From the NCBI RefSeq assembly GCF_009208565.1, contig NZ_WFLK01000015.1:124001-188000 (forward strand): a DNA stretch of 64,000 nucleotides. The letters run 5' to 3'. Below the pieces are notes generated by a model, which made no database searches, was not told where the DNA came from, and saw only the letters and a program-made list of their open reading frames with translations. Positions within the stretch are counted from its first letter, which is position 1. Every line of letters begins with the position of its first letter. Shown piece by piece: positions 55,175-64,000 of this stretch. Both the position numbers and the translations under genes were made by a program. Source of the DNA: Janthinobacterium aquaticum. GTDB taxonomy: Bacteria; Pseudomonadota; Gammaproteobacteria; Burkholderiales; Burkholderiaceae_D.

Positions 55175-55699
55175 TTATAACTCCTCGTCGGCATGCAGCG
55201 CCAGGCTGCGCTGCACCGGCCAGGTCCAGATGCCCGACAAACGCCATTCACGCTTGTCGTTTTCCACCAGCACCTGCCAGCGGCTGCGCTCGAGCATCGG
55301 CAGCGATACCGAGAAATTGCCATCGGCATCGGGTTTGACCAGCAGCTTGATGTCCTTTTCCGGCAGCGTGGCGTGCGCCAGGTGCAGCTGCAGCGGCGCC
55401 GTGTACGGCTTGTTGAAGCTGTGCACCGAGCCGGTCAGGCGCCCTTGCGCCACGTCATAAGCAAGACTGGTGTCCATGCCCATATCGCTGGCCACGGTAT
55501 CGCGGCGCAGGTCCTGGTTGATGGCCTTGCCCTTCTTGTAGTAATCGCCCACCACCACCGCGTCAGGCTGGGTAAAGGCGATATAGCCCATGAAGCTGCC
55601 TACCACCACCGACAGGCCCGGGCCGATCATCAGCAGCCACGGCCAGCGATGCTTGTACCAGGGGTCGACGGGGGGCTGCAGTTTGACTGTATCGGACAT
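55175..55699 (-). CDS. fixH: FixH family protein of the cbb3 oxidase cluster
   Basis: A 174-residue membrane-anchored protein. An N-terminal helix (WPWLLMIGPGLSVVVGSFMGYIAF) and the motif DAVVVGDYYKKGKAINQDL are typical of FixH/CcoH, which helps assemble cbb3 oxidase, probably with copper delivery. The remaining part is periplasmic with a beta-rich fold. It is the last gene of the operon, 12 nt after ccoG. Confidence 0.9.
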   Translation of the reverse strand: MSDTVKLQPPVDPWYKHRWPWLLMIGPGLSVVVGSFMGYIAFTQPDAVVVGDYYKKGKAINQDLRRDTVASDMGMDTSLAYDVAQGRLTGSVHSFNKPYTAPLQLHLAHATLPEKDIKLLVKPDADGNFSVSLPMLERSRWQVLVENDKREWRLSGIWTWPVQRSLALHADEEL

Positions 55700-55711
55700 T
55701 GTTTTCTCCTT

Positions 55712-57100
55712 TTATCTCGGTACGATAAACACCGCGCTCTCGCGCACATGCAGCGACGGGTCCTCGACCGACTGCAGCTCGATATGAATCTTGTTCGAGC
55801 CTTTCTCGCCCACACCGTGCGGCACGCGCAGGCGGATCGGCCAGCCCAGCGTTTCGGTCGGCTGCAAGGTCACTTCGTCGCGCGAAATCAGTTCAAGGCC
55901 GGACAAGCCGCTCGCGCTGATCTTGAAGTGTTGCTGCTGTTCGGAGGTGTTCATGATCTGCAGGCGGTAGACGTTTTCTATCATGCCGTCTTCCACTTCG
56001 CGGCCCATCGAGCCACGGTCGCGGATCACATCCATCTTCAGCGGCGTGCGCAGGAACAGCGAGGTACAGACACCGATAATGATCAGCGCCAGGATGGAAC
56101 TATAGATCAGCACGCGCGGGCGCATGGCGCGCTGGCGGATCTGCTTCGAGTCGAAGTTGTTTTCCATCGCATGGTCGGTACTGTAGCGTATCAGTCCGCG
56201 CGGGCGTTCGATCTTGTCCATCACGCTGTTGCAGGCATCGACGCAGGCCGCGCAGCCGATGCATTCATACTGCAGGCCGTTGCGGATATCGATGCCGGTC
56301 GGACAGACCTGTACGCACATGGTGCAGTCGATGCAGTCGCCCAGCGGCTTGGCCGGTTGCGCCGCCTTCTTGTTGGCCACGCCGCGTGGCTCGCCGCGCT
56401 TGGCGTCGTAGGTGATGATCAGCGTGTCCTGGTCGAACATGGCGCTCTGGAAGCGCGCGTACGGGCACATGTATTTGCACACCTGTTCGCGCAGCCAGCC
56501 CGCGTTGCCGTAGGTGGCCAGCGCATAGAACAGCACCCAGAACCATTCCCATGGGCCGAAGTTGAACGTCTGCACTTCACGCGCCAGCTCGTGGATGGGC
56601 GTGAAATAGCCAACGAAGGTAAAACCGGTCCACAGTGCAATTGCACCCCAAGCCAGATGTTTTGCGGTTTTCTTGGCTGCCTTGCGTACCGACGGTCCCT
56701 GGCGGTCCAGCGCAATGCGGGCACTGCGCGGGCCCTCGATCTTGCGTTCGACCCACAGGAAAATCTCGGTATACACCGTTTGCGGACAGGAGAACCCGCA
56801 CCACACCCGTCCGGCAATGGCAGTGACAAGGAACAGCAGATAGGCCGCAATGATCAGCAGGGCCGCCAGATAGATGAAATCTTGCGGCCACAGTACCACG
56901 CCGAAAATGTAGAACTTGCGCGTGGTCAAATCGAACAGCAGGGCTTGCCTACCGTTCCAGTTGAGCCAGGGCAAGCCGTAGAACGCCAGCTGGGTCAGCC
57001 ATACGCACACCCAGCGCCATGTTGCATAGCGTCCTTTGGCCTCGCGAGGGTAGATTTGCTCGCGGGCCGCATACATCTTGATGACTTGAGGTTCCGACAT
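55712..57100 (-). CDS. ccoG: Cytochrome c oxidase accessory protein CcoG (FixG/RdxA)
   Basis: A 462-residue membrane ferredoxin-like protein. It has several membrane helices (WVCVWLTQLAFYGLPWLNWNG and others) and two 4Fe-4S binding motifs: CIDCTMCVQVCPTGIDIRNG and CIGCAACVDACNSVMDKIE. A C-terminal Ig-like periplasmic domain follows. CcoG is a Cu(II) reductase that supplies Cu(I) for cbb3 maturation. Its start overlaps the ccoP stop by 1 nt. Confidence 0.95.
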   Translation of the reverse strand: MSEPQVIKMYAAREQIYPREAKGRYATWRWVCVWLTQLAFYGLPWLNWNGRQALLFDLTTRKFYIFGVVLWPQDFIYLAALLIIAAYLLFLVTAIAGRVWCGFSCPQTVYTEIFLWVERKIEGPRSARIALDRQGPSVRKAAKKTAKHLAWGAIALWTGFTFVGYFTPIHELAREVQTFNFGPWEWFWVLFYALATYGNAGWLREQVCKYMCPYARFQSAMFDQDTLIITYDAKRGEPRGVANKKAAQPAKPLGDCIDCTMCVQVCPTGIDIRNGLQYECIGCAACVDACNSVMDKIERPRGLIRYSTDHAMENNFDSKQIRQRAMRPRVLIYSSILALIIIGVCTSLFLRTPLKMDVIRDRGSMGREVEDGMIENVYRLQIMNTSEQQQHFKISASGLSGLELISRDEVTLQPTETLGWPIRLRVPHGVGEKGSNKIHIELQSVEDPSLHVRESAVFIVPR

Positions 57101-58026
57101 TACTTCACTGGCGCCTGCGGTTGTGGATTGGACAGGCTCCAGATATAGGCCGACAGCACATGCACTTTCGACTCGCCCAGGAAATCACCGAACGCGGGCA
57201 TGGTGTTGTTGCGGCCCTTGCGGATGGTTTCCATGATGGTATCGGCGCTGCCGCCGTACAGCCATATCTTGTCGGTCAGGTTAGGTGCGCCCAGCTGCTG
57301 GTTGCCTTTGGCATCGGCGCCGTGACAGGCCATGCAGGCACCGAACTTGGCTTTGCCCAGTACCGACTTGACCGGATCGGAAGTCGAACCCGACAGGCTC
57401 AGCACGTAGTGCGCCACGTTCTCGATATCCTTTTCCGAACCGACTGCGGCACCCATCGGCGGCATGATGCCGTTGCGACCGTGCATGATGGTGGTCTTGA
57501 TGATGTCGGGATCGCCGCCATACAGCCAGTCCTTGTCGGTCAGGTTCGGGAAGCCCTTGTTGCCGCGGGCGTCGGAACCATGGCACTGCGCGCAGTAGGT
57601 CAGGAACAGGCGCTGGCCGATGGCGTTGGCCTGTGGATCGGCAGCGACCGTCTTGATGTCCTGGCTCAGATACTTGTTGAACAGCGGACCGTAATCGGCT
57701 TCCGCTTTCTTCAGTTCTTCCTCGTACTGGCCGGTCGATTTCCAGCCCAGCTTGCCCTGGTAGGTGCCCAGGCCCGGATACAGGAACAGGTAGGCCAGTG
57801 CAAACACGATGGTGATGTAGAACAGCCACATCCACCAGCGCGGCATCGGTGTGTTGAGCTCCGTCAGGTCTTCGTCCCAGACGTGGCCGGTGGTGCCGTC
57901 AGCCGGTGCGCCCGGCTCGACCTTCACCTTCGACTGCGAATAGAGCAGCACGCCGCAGCCGATAATGCCCAGCAGCGACAGCACGACGATATAGATATTC
58001 CAGAAACCGCTGGTGAAGTCAGACAT
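57100..58026 (-). CDS. ccoP: cbb3-type cytochrome c oxidase, diheme subunit CcoP
   Basis: A 308-residue subunit. It has two N-terminal membrane helices (IYIVVLSLLGIIGCGVLLYS; WMWLFYITIVFALAYLFLY) and two c-type heme motifs, CAQCHGSDARGNKGFPNL and CMACHGADAKGNQQLGAPNL, facing the periplasm. It passes electrons from cytochrome c to CcoO/CcoN. It overlaps ccoQ by 8 nt. Confidence 0.96.
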   Translation of the reverse strand: MSDFTSGFWNIYIVVLSLLGIIGCGVLLYSQSKVKVEPGAPADGTTGHVWDEDLTELNTPMPRWWMWLFYITIVFALAYLFLYPGLGTYQGKLGWKSTGQYEEELKKAEADYGPLFNKYLSQDIKTVAADPQANAIGQRLFLTYCAQCHGSDARGNKGFPNLTDKDWLYGGDPDIIKTTIMHGRNGIMPPMGAAVGSEKDIENVAHYVLSLSGSTSDPVKSVLGKAKFGACMACHGADAKGNQQLGAPNLTDKIWLYGGSADTIMETIRKGRNNTMPAFGDFLGESKVHVLSAYIWSLSNPQPQAPVK

Positions 58027-58219
58027 GAGCGCGCTCCTCTTTTACTGGTGCCGGCGCGGCCGGAGTGTCAAGCGCTTCGTCGTCGAACGGCAGGTGCGCC
58101 GCTGCGTCGAAGTCCTTGTTGCTGCGGCTGAAAGTCCACCACAGGATGCCCAGGAACGTCGTAAAGGAAACCACCGTCATGACGCTGCTGGCGCTGTCGA
58201 ACAGATTGTCGATTGCCAT
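58019..58219 (-). CDS. ccoQ: cbb3-type oxidase subunit CcoQ (FixQ)
   Basis: A 66-residue protein with one membrane helix (VMTVVSFTTFLGILWWTFS) and a charged cytoplasmic tail, the pattern of CcoQ, which stabilises the oxidase. It lies between ccoO and ccoP, 1 nt after ccoO. Confidence 0.9.
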   Translation of the reverse strand: MAIDNLFDSASSVMTVVSFTTFLGILWWTFSRSNKDFDAAAHLPFDDEALDTPAAPAPVKEERAHV

Positions 58220-58220
58220 G

Positions 58221-58835
58221 CTAATTCCTCGTTTTGATTAATGTGCCCAGGCCTTGCAGATAGGCAACCAGGGCGTCTTCTTCCGTCTTGTCCTGCAGCT
58301 CGGCCGGGCCGGCGGCGATCTCTTCTTCGCTGTACGGGTCGCCAAGGCGTTTCAGGGCGCGCATTTTCGGCACGATCTCTTCCGGTACCAGTTTGGTCTT
58401 GGCCAACCAGGGGTAGGCCGGCATGTTCGATTCCGGCACCACGTCGCGCGGGTTGTTCAAGTGCGTGCGATGCCATTCATCGCTGTAGCGGGCGCCCACG
58501 CGTGCCAGGTCGGGACCGGTACGCTTGGAACCCCACTGGAACGGACGGTCGTAGACGAACTCGCCGGCCACCGAATAGTGGCCATAGCGTTCGGTCTCGG
58601 CGCGCAGCGGACGGATCATCTGCGAGTGGCAGTTGTAGCAGCCTTCGCGCACATAAATGTCGCGGCCGGCCAGGCGCAGCGCCGAGTAGGGCTTGAGGCC
58701 GGCGATCGGCTCCGTGGTGCTCTTCTGGAAGAACAGCGGAATGATCTCGACGGCGCCGCCGACGCTGACCACCAGCGTGATCAGGCCGATCAGCAGCCAG
58801 GGGTTTCTTTCAATCCATGCATGTGAAAATTTCAT
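58221..58835 (-). CDS. ccoO: cbb3-type cytochrome c oxidase, monoheme subunit CcoO
   Basis: A 204-residue membrane-anchored cytochrome c. The N-terminal helix [23 protein letters not shown] is followed by the heme motif [17 protein letters not shown] and LIKTRN at the C-terminus. MPAYPWL supplies the axial Met region. It takes electrons from CcoP to the CcoN site and starts 16 nt after ccoN. Confidence 0.96.
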   Translation of the reverse strand: MKFSHAWIERNPWLLIGLITLVVSVGGAVEIIPLFFQKSTTEPIAGLKPYSALRLAGRDIYVREGCYNCHSQMIRPLRAETERYGHYSVAGEFVYDRPFQWGSKRTGPDLARVGARYSDEWHRTHLNNPRDVVPESNMPAYPWLAKTKLVPEEIVPKMRALKRLGDPYSEEEIAAGPAELQDKTEEDALVAYLQGLGTLIKTRN

Positions 58836-58851
58836 TTTGCTTTTGCTCCTG

Positions 58852-60279
58852 TCAGGCGTGCGCCGCGTTCAGTTCCGGGATGCGTGCCACGGGCACTTTG
58901 GTGCCGCGCACGGTCATGTAGGTGTTGTAGGCCATCACGCACATGCCGGCCAGATACAGCAGGCCGCCGCCCACGCGCACCACGTAGTACGGATAGGTTG
59001 CCTTCACGCCTTCAACGAAGGTATAGGTCAGCGTGCCGTCCGGATTGACTGCGCGCCACATCAGGCCCTGCATCACACCGGCGATCCACATTGCGGCGAT
59101 ATACAGCACCACGCCGATGGTGGCGACCCAGAAGTGCACGTCGACCAGGCGCGTGCTGTACATCTTGGTCTGGCCGGCAATGCGCGGCAGGATGTAGTAG
59201 ATCGAACCCATGGTGATGAAGCCCACCCAGCCCAGTGCACCGGCATGCACGTGCGCCACGGTCCAGTCGGTGTAGTGCGACAGCGAGTTGATGGTCTTGA
59301 TCGACATCATCGGGCCTTCGAAGGTGGCGATGCCGTAGAACGACAGCGAGACGATCATGAACTTCAGGATCGGGTCGGTGCGCAGCTTGTGCCAGGCGCC
59401 CGACAGAGTCATGATGCCGTTGATCATGCCGCCCCAGCTCGGCGCCAGCAGCACCAAGGAAAACACCATGCCGATCGATTGGGTCCAGTCAGGCAGTGCC
59501 GTGTAGTGCAGGTGATGCGGGCCGGCCCACATGTAGGTGAAGATCAGCGCCCAGAAGTGGACGATCGACAAACGATACGAGTACACAGGGCGCTCGGCCT
59601 GTTTCGGAATGAAGTAGTAGACCATGCCCAGGTAGCCGGCAGTCAGGATGAAGCCCACCGCGTTATGGCCGTACCACCATTGAATCATGGCGTCCTGCAC
59701 GCCGGTGTAGGCCGAGTACGATTTGGTAAACGAGGCCGGCATCACGGCGCCTTGCACCACGTGCAGGATCGTCACGGCCAGGATATAGCCGCCGAAGAAC
59801 CAGTTGGCCACATAGATGTGCTTGACCTTGCGCTTGACGATGGTGCCGAAGAACACGATCGCGTAGGAAATCCAGACCACGGCGATCAGAATGCTGATCG
59901 GCCACTCCAGTTCGGCGTATTCCTTGCCGCGGGTGAAACCCATGGGCAGCGAAACGACGGCGCACAGGATGACTGCCTGCCAGCCCCAGAAGGTGAAGGC
60001 GGCCAGCTTGTCGGAAAACAGGCGTACCTGGCAGGTGCGTTGCACCACGTAGTACGAAGTGGCGAACAGGCCGCAGATGCCGAAGGCAAAAATGACGGCA
60101 TTGGTGTGCAATGGCCGCAGGCGGCCATAGGTCAGCCATGGTATGTCTAGATTGAGGGCAGGCCAGGCCAGCTGGGCGGCGATAATCACGCCTACCAGCA
60201 TGCCGATGACGCCCCATACTACAGTGGCGACCGCGAATTGCTTCACGATCTTGTAGTTATAGTTCAGCGATTGATCCAC
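58852..60279 (-). CDS. ccoN: cbb3-type cytochrome c oxidase, catalytic subunit CcoN
   Basis: A 475-residue heme-copper oxidase subunit with about twelve membrane helices and the heme b / heme b3-CuB histidines. Typical segments are [39 protein letters not shown] and [25 protein letters not shown]. It reduces O2 to water at low oxygen with high affinity. The start is GTG at 60279, supported by GGGAGAG upstream and by the family start DQSLNYNYK. It is the first gene of ccoNOQPG-fixH. An FNR box is centred about 75 bp upstream. Confidence 0.97.
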   Translation of the reverse strand: MDQSLNYNYKIVKQFAVATVVWGVIGMLVGVIIAAQLAWPALNLDIPWLTYGRLRPLHTNAVIFAFGICGLFATSYYVVQRTCQVRLFSDKLAAFTFWGWQAVILCAVVSLPMGFTRGKEYAELEWPISILIAVVWISYAIVFFGTIVKRKVKHIYVANWFFGGYILAVTILHVVQGAVMPASFTKSYSAYTGVQDAMIQWWYGHNAVGFILTAGYLGMVYYFIPKQAERPVYSYRLSIVHFWALIFTYMWAGPHHLHYTALPDWTQSIGMVFSLVLLAPSWGGMINGIMTLSGAWHKLRTDPILKFMIVSLSFYGIATFEGPMMSIKTINSLSHYTDWTVAHVHAGALGWVGFITMGSIYYILPRIAGQTKMYSTRLVDVHFWVATIGVVLYIAAMWIAGVMQGLMWRAVNPDGTLTYTFVEGVKATYPYYVVRVGGGLLYLAGMCVMAYNTYMTVRGTKVPVARIPELNAAHA

Positions 60280-60347
60280 AAAGACTCTCCCTGGAATTAC
60301 TATTTATGATGGTGGCCAGAGCGTAAGTGTTTGATCGCTAAAAAACT

Positions 60348-60361
60348 TTGATGTGGATCAA
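60348..60361. promoter_or_regulatory. FNR box of the cbb3 operon
   Basis: TTGATGTGGATCAA matches TTGAT-N4-ATCAA exactly. On the ccoN strand a TACGCT hexamer sits where a -10 element would be if the box is at -41.5 (class II activation), giving a start at about 60313 and a short leader before the GTG. The gap to ccoS (60280-60524, 245 bp) otherwise holds nothing recognisable. Confidence 0.9.
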
Positions 60362-60524
60362 AATTAACCAGATGAAATAGGGGTAGCGAACTGGCATCAA
60401 AATAATTGATGATCCAGGCAAAAAAAAGCGTGCAGGAAGCCTGCCGCAATGCGGTTGATTGCGTGGGAAAAGGTGTGTGATGGGAGTCATGCCTGCGCCC
60501 CGATGCGCAGGCTGGTTTGTTATC

Positions 60525-60701
60525 TTATTCGGGTTCGGTGCCAGCCGGTTTTTCCGGCGTGGTGTCGTCATCCTGCAGCACGCGCAGGCCGGGGCCGACC
60601 AGGTCGTCGAACTGGCCGCCGTCGGAGGCATTGAAGAACAGCCACAGGGCGCCAAACACCACCACCACGCTCAGGGGTATCAACAGGTACAGCGATTCCA
60701 T
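60525..60701 (-). CDS. ccoS: cbb3-type oxidase assembly protein CcoS
   Basis: A 58-residue protein translated from ATG 60701: MESLYLLIPLSVVVVFGALW, then the conserved NASDGGQFDDLVGPGLRVLQ with the CcoS GQFDDL signature. One membrane helix. It is needed for cofactor insertion into cbb3 oxidase. The ATG overlaps the ccoI stop by 1 nt (TGATG). It ends 164 bp before the FNR box of ccoN. Confidence 0.92.
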   Translation of the reverse strand: MESLYLLIPLSVVVVFGALWLFFNASDGGQFDDLVGPGLRVLQDDDTTPEKPAGTEPE

Positions 60702-63139
60702 CAGTTTCTCCGCAGGCGCAAGGCGTTGGCAATGACCACCGCCGAACTGGCCGCCATGCCTACGCCGGACAGCCAGGGATTGAGAAAACCCAGCGCGGCG
60801 GCCGGGATGGCGGTCAGATTGTACAGCGTGGCCCAGCCCAGGTTTTCACGGATGATGCGCATGCTGCGCGCGGCCGTGCTGGCGGTATCGCGCACCGACT
60901 GCAACTGCGACGACAGCAGCACCGTGTCGGCATGCGCCTGCGCCAGCGCGGCGCCCGAACCCATGGCAAACGAGACATCGGCCGCGCTCAGCACGGCGGC
61001 GTCATTGATGCCGTCGCCGACCATCGCCACCACCGCACCGGTGGCCTGCAATTGCTGCACGAAGTCGAGCTTTTCATCGGGCAGGCATTCGCCGCAGGCG
61101 GTAGCGATGCCCAGTTGCTGCGCCACGCTTTGCGTCAGCGCTTCCTGGTCGCCGCTCAGCAGCACCACCTGCTTGCCGCGCTGGTGGAAATAATCGATGA
61201 CGGCGCGCGCTTCCGGGCGCAAGGCGTCGCTGAGCAGAAAGCGCGTCAGCCAGCGCCCTTGCATGCCCAGGTACAGCGGCGTCATGCCCTGCATGCCGAC
61301 GGCTGTATCGCCCAGCGGTGCGCCGGCCAGCGCGGCCACGAAGGCGGCATTGCCGAGCCGGTAGCGCACGCCGTCCACCACCCCTTCCAGGCCCTGGCCC
61401 TGCACTTCCTGTACCTGCTGCGCATGGGCGGTAGCGGCGTTGCCAGCCGCTTCCAGCATGGCGTGCGCCAGCGGATGGGCGCTGTTTGCTTCCAGGGCAG
61501 CAGCCAGGCGCAGGCAAGCTTTTTCATCGAGGCTGCCTAGCATGTCGGTCTGCTGCAGCACCGGGCGGCCCAGCGTCAGCGTGCCGGTCTTGTCGAACAC
61601 GATGTGGGTGGCGCGGTGCAGCGTTTCCAGTACATGCGGCTGCACGATCAGCACGCCGCGCCGCAGCAGGCTGTCGGTGGCGGCGGCCAGTGCGGTCGGC
61701 GTGGCCAGCGACAGCGCGCACGGGCACGATACCACCAGCACGGCAATGGCCACCGGCCAGGCCTGCGCCGGGTCATGCCAGCTCCAGAAGGCAAATACGG
61801 CGACGGCAAACAGCAGCAGGCCCAGCACGAACCAGGCGGCCACCTTGTCGGCCCACTGCGCGATCTGCGGCTTGCCGCTGCCGGCGCGCTCGATCAGCTT
61901 CAGCAGGTCCGACAGGGTGCTGTCGCGCGCAGGTTTGAGCACGCGCAGGATCAATGCGGCGCTGGCGTTGATGGCGCCGCCGGGCACGCGCTCGCCCACA
62001 CGGCGCCGCTGCGCCGCGCTTTCGCCGGTCAGCAGCGACAGGTCGAGCGCGCTCTCGCCCTCGACGATCACGCTGTCGGCGGCGATTGCCTCGCCCGGCT
62101 TGACCAGGATATGGTCGTCGATGGCCAGCGCGCCGGCCGGCACCAGCATGGTGGCGCGGTTGTCGGGGAAGCCGGCCATCAGCGTGGCCGAAGCCGGCAA
62201 GGCATGCTGCAGCCGCTCCAGCGCCGAGGCCGCCTTGCGGCGCGCCTGCAGCTCGAAATAGCGGCTGCACAGCAGCAGGAAAATGAACATGGTGGCCGAG
62301 TCGAAGTACACCTCGCCGCGGCCGGTGAAGGTGGCGACCAGGCTGCCAAAGAAAGCGGCCAGGATGCCCAGCGTGACAGGCACATCCATGCCAAGCGTGC
62401 GTGCGCGCAGGCTGGACCAGGCGCCCTGGAAGAACGGCAGCGCCGAATAGCAGATGGCAGGCAAGGTCAGCAGCAGGCTGGCCCAGCGCATCAGGCTGGC
62501 CATATTGTTGTCCAGCGTGCCGTCCTCGGCCGCCAGGTAAGACGGCGCCACATACATCATCACCTGCATCATCGACAGGCCGGCCACGAACAGCTGGCGG
62601 CCCAGCGTCTTGCTGGCTTGTTGCAGGCGTTCGCCGTGGCGCACCGCATCGTAGGGGTAAGCCGTATAGCCGACCTGGCGCACCGCCTGCAGGATATCGC
62701 CGGGCTCGCACTGGGCGCGGTTCCAGCGCACGTACAGCCGTTCGGTGGCCACGTTCAGGCTGGCCACCTGCACGCCGGGCAGGCGGCCCAGCTGGCGCTC
62801 GATCAGCCAGACGCAGGCGGCGCAGCGTATGCCCTCGACCGACAGCGTGGCTTCGCAGCTGCTGGCGTCGCGCGCGAACTGTGCATCGTCATTGCTGTAC
62901 AGGCGCAGTTCGGGCGGCACCAGGCTGGCGTCGGCGGCATTGGCGGCATAGGCGTCGCGTTCGCGGTAGTAGGCGCTCTGGCCGATTTCAACGATGGTTT
63001 GCGCCACCGCCTCGCAGCCAGGGCAGCACATGGCGCGCGCGACGTCGTCGATGGTCACAAGCCAGTTTGAATCGGACGGCACCGGCAGGCCGCAGTGAAA
63101 GCAGGCGGTATCAAGCTCGGGTGAAAGTACAGCGTTCAT
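60701..63139 (-). CDS. ccoI: Copper-translocating P1B-type ATPase CcoI (FixI)
   Basis: An 812-residue ATPase. It has an N-terminal cysteine site (CFHCGLPV), a heavy-metal-associated domain (VEGIRCAACVWLIERQLG), and eight membrane helices with the intramembrane CPC motif in VVSCPCALSLATPTALAAA. The phosphorylation motif DKTGTLTLG and hinge VAMVGDGINDAAVLSAADV complete the enzyme. It moves copper for cbb3 assembly. The start at 63139 (MNAVLSPELDTACFHCG) removes a 69-residue spurious extension. It is followed by ccoS and preceded by a TauE/SafE-like gene. Confidence 0.95.
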   Translation of the reverse strand: MNAVLSPELDTACFHCGLPVPSDSNWLVTIDDVARAMCCPGCEAVAQTIVEIGQSAYYRERDAYAANAADASLVPPELRLYSNDDAQFARDASSCEATLSVEGIRCAACVWLIERQLGRLPGVQVASLNVATERLYVRWNRAQCEPGDILQAVRQVGYTAYPYDAVRHGERLQQASKTLGRQLFVAGLSMMQVMMYVAPSYLAAEDGTLDNNMASLMRWASLLLTLPAICYSALPFFQGAWSSLRARTLGMDVPVTLGILAAFFGSLVATFTGRGEVYFDSATMFIFLLLCSRYFELQARRKAASALERLQHALPASATLMAGFPDNRATMLVPAGALAIDDHILVKPGEAIAADSVIVEGESALDLSLLTGESAAQRRRVGERVPGGAINASAALILRVLKPARDSTLSDLLKLIERAGSGKPQIAQWADKVAAWFVLGLLLFAVAVFAFWSWHDPAQAWPVAIAVLVVSCPCALSLATPTALAAATDSLLRRGVLIVQPHVLETLHRATHIVFDKTGTLTLGRPVLQQTDMLGSLDEKACLRLAAALEANSAHPLAHAMLEAAGNAATAHAQQVQEVQGQGLEGVVDGVRYRLGNAAFVAALAGAPLGDTAVGMQGMTPLYLGMQGRWLTRFLLSDALRPEARAVIDYFHQRGKQVVLLSGDQEALTQSVAQQLGIATACGECLPDEKLDFVQQLQATGAVVAMVGDGINDAAVLSAADVSFAMGSGAALAQAHADTVLLSSQLQSVRDTASTAARSMRIIRENLGWATLYNLTAIPAAALGFLNPWLSGVGMAASSAVVIANALRLRRN

Positions 63140-63149
63140 GGAATTCTTT

Positions 63150-63899
63150 TCAAGGATGGGGCGTGACGCACAGGGCGTCGAGCCAGCCCAGCGAGACGCC
63201 GTTGGCGGCGCGCAGCAGCCCCAGCAGGCCAAAGCCGAGCACCAGCAGGCCGCCGGCAATGCGCACGGGCCGACGCTGCAATTGCTGGCGCAGGCGCGCG
63301 CCCAACAGGCCCATGCCGAGCAGGGTCGGCAGCGTGCCCAGGCCAAAGGCGGCCATGGCGGCCGCGCCGCCGATGGCCGAGCCCTGCATCATGGCGGTCA
63401 GCAAGGCGCTGTAGACCATGCCACACGGCACCCAGCCCCACAGGCCGCCGACGGCCAGCGCTTTCAACGGCGTATCCATCGGCAGCAGCGGTTTCAACAG
63501 CGGTCGCAGGTGGCGCCACAGGCCGTTGCCGGCCGCTTCCAGGCGCGCCAGGCCGCGCCAGGCGTCCATCAGATACAGGCCCAGTGCCACCAGCATCAGG
63601 TTGGCCAGCCAGTAGCCGGCCACCTGCAGGCTGGCCAGGCGCAGCATGCCGGCGCCGGCCAGGCCACCGGCGACGCCGCCAGCGAGCATATAGCTGCCGA
63701 TGCGCCCGCCGTTATAGGCCAGCACGCGCAGCAGGTTGCCCTGCGGCCGCACCACGGCAATTGCAATCACCGGGCCTGTCGGCCTGGCGGCACCGCTGCC
63801 GATCGACAGCGCGCCGACGATGCCGCCGCACATGCCGATGCAGTGCACGCTGCCGGCCAGGCCGACCAGCAGCAGCGGCAAGAGACTGGACACGTCCAT
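63150..63899 (-). CDS. TauE/SafE-like membrane protein (COG2836, cbb3-cluster associated)
   Basis: A 249-residue membrane protein with about six helices, starting LLPLLLVGLAGSVHCIGMCGG with the conserved Cys-x2-x-Cys pair, and with WGWVPCGMVYSALLTAM midway. Members of this group sit next to ccoI and are thought to handle copper, though the domain name says sulfite exporter. Two Cys-rich motifs within the membrane fit metal transport. It lies 10 nt upstream of ccoI, in the same direction. Confidence 0.85.
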   Translation of the reverse strand: MDVSSLLPLLLVGLAGSVHCIGMCGGIVGALSIGSGAARPTGPVIAIAVVRPQGNLLRVLAYNGGRIGSYMLAGGVAGGLAGAGMLRLASLQVAGYWLANLMLVALGLYLMDAWRGLARLEAAGNGLWRHLRPLLKPLLPMDTPLKALAVGGLWGWVPCGMVYSALLTAMMQGSAIGGAAAMAAFGLGTLPTLLGMGLLGARLRQQLQRRPVRIAGGLLVLGFGLLGLLRAANGVSLGWLDALCVTPHP

Positions 63900-63907
63900 G
63901 GCGCCGC

Positions 63908-64000
63908 TTATACGGTTTTCGAGTAGCGCAGCGGTTGCGGGGCGTCGGGAGCGGCGCTGGCGCGCGCCAGCGTCAGGTGGCGGTCGAACACCATGCAGAT
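63908..64000 (-). CDS. hemN: 3' end of oxygen-independent coproporphyrinogen III oxidase (hemN), cut by window
   Basis: The minus-strand frame from the window edge to a TAA at 63908-63910 reads ICMVFDRHLTLARASAAPDA, then PQPLRYSKTV. The VCMVFDxYL and RYSK(T/V) pattern fits the C-terminus of HemN, which makes heme without oxygen. hemN commonly sits next to the cbb3 and fnr genes in betaproteobacteria. Only 30 codons are visible, so the call is tentative. Confidence 0.6.
   Translation of the reverse strand: MCMVFDRHLTLARASAAPDAPQPLRYSKTV

Noticed and set aside
1..64000. CRISPR arrays, prophage, complete IS elements, toxin-antitoxin or anti-phage systems
   Set aside because: No regularly spaced repeats, transposase, integrase, phage structural gene or defence-type domain combination was seen on either strand.

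Overview
The window is a 64 kb stretch of a GC-rich bacterial chromosome. Gene content (glmU/glmS, azlCD, an FeS-type photolyase, a complete ccoNOQPG-fixH-ccoS-ccoI cluster next to fnr and hemN, a glrK-qseG-glrR cluster) and codon style point to a betaproteobacterium of the Oxalobacteraceae (Janthinobacterium/Duganella/Massilia type). That assignment is an inference from protein style, since no rRNA gene is present. No prophage, CRISPR array, complete insertion sequence, tRNA or rRNA gene was seen.

Layout. 1-4.4 kb: the 3' part of glmU, a 680-bp gene-free stretch with a cluster of DnaA boxes, an Lrp-type regulator, and glmS. 4.4-10.6 kb: a small repeat-like protein, the relic of an AraC regulator, a LysR regulator divergent from an aldehyde dehydrogenase / CMD-like / quinone oxidoreductase operon, and an AsnC/Lrp regulator divergent from azlCD. 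10.6-24.3 kb: a four-cysteine photolyase, two tandem chemoreceptors, a large MscS-type channel, a ClbS/DfsB-like protein, nadE overlapping a NadM-Nudix gene, a stress protein divergent from a disordered small protein, and a DUF1349 protein. 24.4-36.9 kb: an RND efflux operon whose outer-membrane gene is frameshifted, a DUF2165 membrane protein, a SufR-like regulator, an MFS transporter, three more regulators, a truncated methyltransferase next to a Fur-box-like site, and two small proteins. 36.9-44 kb: a large M16C peptidase, then glrK-qseG-glrR and a BON-domain gene behind a textbook sigma-54 promoter. 44-51 kb: an SBF-like transporter, a UdgX / radical SAM DNA-repair pair under a near-consensus LexA box, and the modABC-modE operon with its own ModE operator. 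51-64 kb: a hybrid sensor kinase, fnr, the cbb3 oxidase operon under an FNR box, its assembly genes, and the end of hemN.

How the genes work together. glmU and glmS make UDP-GlcNAc. The GlrK/QseG/GlrR system, which in enterobacteria feeds into glmS control through a small RNA, here has an apparent direct target next door: two TGTC-N10-GACA sites, an IHF site and a perfect -24/-12 promoter in front of a periplasmic BON protein. Fnr probably drives the micro-aerobic cbb3 oxidase genes, which are transcribed towards it. The 140 bp between the radical SAM gene and modA hold a LexA operator for one side and a ModE operator for the other.

Most interesting signals: the GlrR/sigma-54/IHF promoter at 43.4-43.6 kb, the DnaA-box cluster at 1.2-1.8 kb, the LexA-controlled UdgX/radical SAM pair, and a 127-bp inverted-repeat element that supplies the C-terminal codons of the UdgX gene.
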